A stretch of DNA of 64,000 nucleotides, taken from NCBI GenBank assembly GCA_029558435.1, contig JAKQEZ010000742.1:9328-73327 (forward strand). Direction: 5' to 3'. Origin of the DNA: Bacteroidota bacterium (GTDB lineage Bacteria; Bacteroidota; Bacteroidia; Flavobacteriales; Crocinitomicaceae). The notes beneath the pieces are model-generated. The model ran no database searches, had not been told where the DNA came from, and saw only the letters and a program-made list of their open reading frames with translations. Shown here one piece after another: positions 62,814 to 64,000 of this stretch. Positions within the stretch are counted from its first letter, which is position 1; every line of letters begins with the position of its first letter. The translations under genes and the position numbers were made by a program.

Positions 62814-62833
62814 TCGTATTCTAAAATTTATTG

Positions 62834-62865
62834 AAAAGTCGCTGTTGTAGAATAGCGACTTTTTT
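62834..62865 (+). terminator. Terminator of the lipoprotein gene
   Basis: A perfect 10-bp stem (AAAAGTCGCT 62834-62843 with AGCGACTTTT 62854-62863), 10-base loop and a run of six T. Confidence 0.9.
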
Positions 62866-62876
62866 GTTTTTATCAA

Positions 62877-62907
62877 TTTGCTGTTTCGACTATTTCTTAT
62901 ACATTTG
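62877..62907 (+). promoter_or_regulatory. Promoter of the 3-hydroxyacyl-CoA dehydrogenase gene
   Basis: TTTG (62877-62880), 19-base spacer, TACATTTG (62900-62907): full match to the -33/-7 promoter. The start codon follows 15 bases on, so the upstream in-frame TTG at 62878 lies inside the promoter and is not the start. Confidence 0.7.
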
Positions 62908-62922
62908 TGTAGTTTAAAAATA

Positions 62923-63822
62923 ATGAAAATGAAAAACGTTGCAGTTATTGGTGCAGGTACAATGGGAAATGGAATTGCCCACGTATTTGCTCAATTTGGA
63001 TACAAAGTGTCTTTAATCGATATTTCTCAAGCTTCTTTGGATAAAGGAATGGCTACAATTGCTAAAAATTTGGATCGTCAAGTGGCAAAAGGGGCGTTGA
63101 CAGAAGAAGAAAAAAATACAACCATCAACAATTTAACTACTTTTACCAGTATTGAAGAAGGAGTAAAAAATGTAGAATTGGTAGTAGAAGCAGCTACAGA
63201 AAATGTAGATTTGAAATTAAAGATTTTTGCCGATTTGGATAAATTTACTGCTCCAAACGTAATTTTAGCTTCTAATACTTCATCTATTTCAATTACAAAA
63301 ATTGCATCGGTTACCAATCGTCCTGATAAAGTAATTGGAATGCACTTCATGAATCCAGTTCCAGTAATGAAATTGGTTGAAATCATCAGAGGATATTCTA
63401 CTTCGGATGAGGTGACTGAAATCATTATGGAAACTTCTCGTAAATTAAGTAAAGTGCCAGTGGAAGTAAACGATTATCCTGGATTTGTAGCCAATCGTAT
63501 TTTAATGCCAATGATTAATGAAGCCATCATTACTTTGCACGAAGGTGTGGCAGGTGTTGAAGAAATTGACACAGTAATGAAATTAGGTATGGCGCATCCA
63601 ATGGGACCATTGCAATTGGCTGATTTTATCGGGTTGGATGTTTGTTTGGCAATCATGGAAGTATTGTACGAAGGATTGGGTAATCCAAAATACGCTCCTT
63701 GTCCGTTGTTGGTGAACATGGTAACTGCTGGTAAAAAAGGAGTTAAATCGGGTGAAGGTTTTTACTCGTGGACACATGGAACAAAAGACTTGGTGGTAGC
63801 GCCCAATTTTGCGAAGAAATAA
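62923..63822 (+). CDS. 3-hydroxyacyl-CoA (3-hydroxybutyryl-CoA) dehydrogenase
   Basis: A 299-residue cytosolic NAD(P)-dependent dehydrogenase. The ATG at 62923 is chosen (MKMKNVAVIG); the second Met at 62929 gives the usual family start and is equally possible. The Rossmann fold has GAGTMGNGIAHVFA (GxGxxG), the catalytic His lies in GMHFMNPVPVMKLVEII, with ASNTSSISITKIA before it, and the C-terminal domain has NDYPGFVANRILMPMINEA and MGPLQLADFIGLD. It interconverts 3-hydroxyacyl-CoA and 3-oxoacyl-CoA, in beta-oxidation or butanoate metabolism. No other fatty acid degradation gene is adjacent. Confidence 0.93.
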   Translation: MKMKNVAVIGAGTMGNGIAHVFAQFGYKVSLIDISQASLDKGMATIAKNLDRQVAKGALTEEEKNTTINNLTTFTSIEEGVKNVELVVEAATENVDLKLKIFADLDKFTAPNVILASNTSSISITKIASVTNRPDKVIGMHFMNPVPVMKLVEIIRGYSTSDEVTEIIMETSRKLSKVPVEVNDYPGFVANRILMPMINEAIITLHEGVAGVEEIDTVMKLGMAHPMGPLQLADFIGLDVCLAIMEVLYEGLGNPKYAPCPLLVNMVTAGKKGVKSGEGFYSWTHGTKDLVVAPNFAKK

Positions 63823-63865
63823 TTCTAATCAGAATAAGCATAAAAAAAGTCGCTCAAAAGCCACG

Positions 63866-63895
63866 AATGGTCGGAAGAAATTCCGGCCATTTTTT
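63866..63895 (+). terminator. Terminator of the dehydrogenase gene
   Basis: An 11-bp stem (63866-63876 with 63881-63891, one G-T pair), GAAA loop and a T run (63890-63895). Confidence 0.88.
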
Positions 63896-64000
63896 ATGTT
63901 TTAAAAAATAGCTTTGGATCACCGCCGCATTGTACAACTATTAAAGCGATTGTTAGGTTTCTGATTTCCATTGCAAATCGTCTTTTAGCTGTTTTGTATC
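63894..64000 (-). CDS. Possible 3' end of an unidentified minus-strand gene
   Basis: One minus-strand frame is open from the window edge to a TAA at 63894-63896 (35 codons; ends VVQCGGDPKLFFKT). The other two minus frames contain stops in this stretch. It lies directly against the terminator of the dehydrogenase gene. The translation is too short to identify; a transposase end or a small unknown protein are both possible. Confidence 0.3.
   Translation of the reverse strand, partial: YKTAKRRFAMEIRNLTIALIVVQCGGDPKLFFKT

Overview
The window is AT-rich DNA from a member of the Bacteroidota, most likely the Flavobacteriales (a Fluviicola/Crocinitomix-like lineage is my guess, not something the sequence proves). 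The evidence is a set of type IX secretion (T9SS) and gliding genes (porU, porV, gldJ, several PorP/SprF proteins, type A and type B C-terminal sorting domains), a TonB-dependent receptor with a carboxypeptidase-like N-terminal domain, and promoters of the Bacteroidota type (a -7 box TAnnTTTG, sometimes with TTG about 19 bases upstream). Genes are packed tightly and often overlap by 1-14 bases.

Region by region. 1-1734: 3' part of a T9SS-exported protein cut by the window edge. 2161-12000: the T9SS/gliding core, with porU-porV on the minus strand, diverging from porP/sprF-like, gldJ and murF. 12027-15467: a very large predicted outer-membrane beta-barrel protein. 15475-27171 (minus): one compact operon holding two tandem copies of a cassette (giant type B adhesin-like protein followed by a PorP/SprF protein), then a PorE-like TPR/propeller/OmpA protein and a small secreted protein. 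27371-28912: a lipoprotein chelatase of the CbiX/SirB family with a PepSY-type membrane protein. 28978-42160 (minus): a phosphate block with response regulator and histidine kinase (PhoB/PhoR-like), a beta-helix lipoprotein, a TonB-dependent receptor, MarC, phoU, pstB, pstA, pstC, pstS and an OprP-type porin. 42307-49036 (plus): a SIMPL protein, a glycosyltransferase, a HAD phosphatase, a YwqK-type protein, pabB, tilS and three small unknown genes. 49144-54853: thioredoxin, a large UPF1-type helicase, an ACT-like protein, a second MarC and purN. 55003-61934: fatty acid desaturase, YjbR protein, S4 protein, tatA, gatA, a LysM lytic transglycosylase and two glycosyltransferases of surface-polysaccharide type. 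62016-end: a lipoprotein, a 3-hydroxyacyl-CoA dehydrogenase and the tail of an unidentified minus-strand frame.

Two layers of organisation stand out. First, the T9SS machinery sits next to probable T9SS clients and the PorP/SprF and PorE-like proteins that would export and anchor them. Second, three phosphate-block promoters (TonB receptor, porin, pstS) share the same architecture: four or five copies of a GTTAC-like pentamer at a strict 11-base period, ending exactly 10 bases from a -7 box. This is a convincing candidate Pho box for this lineage, and it ties the TonB receptor/beta-helix lipoprotein pair to phosphate starvation. PstC in this block also carries an unusual insert resembling one part of PstS.

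No rRNA, tRNA, CRISPR array, complete insertion sequence or prophage was seen.
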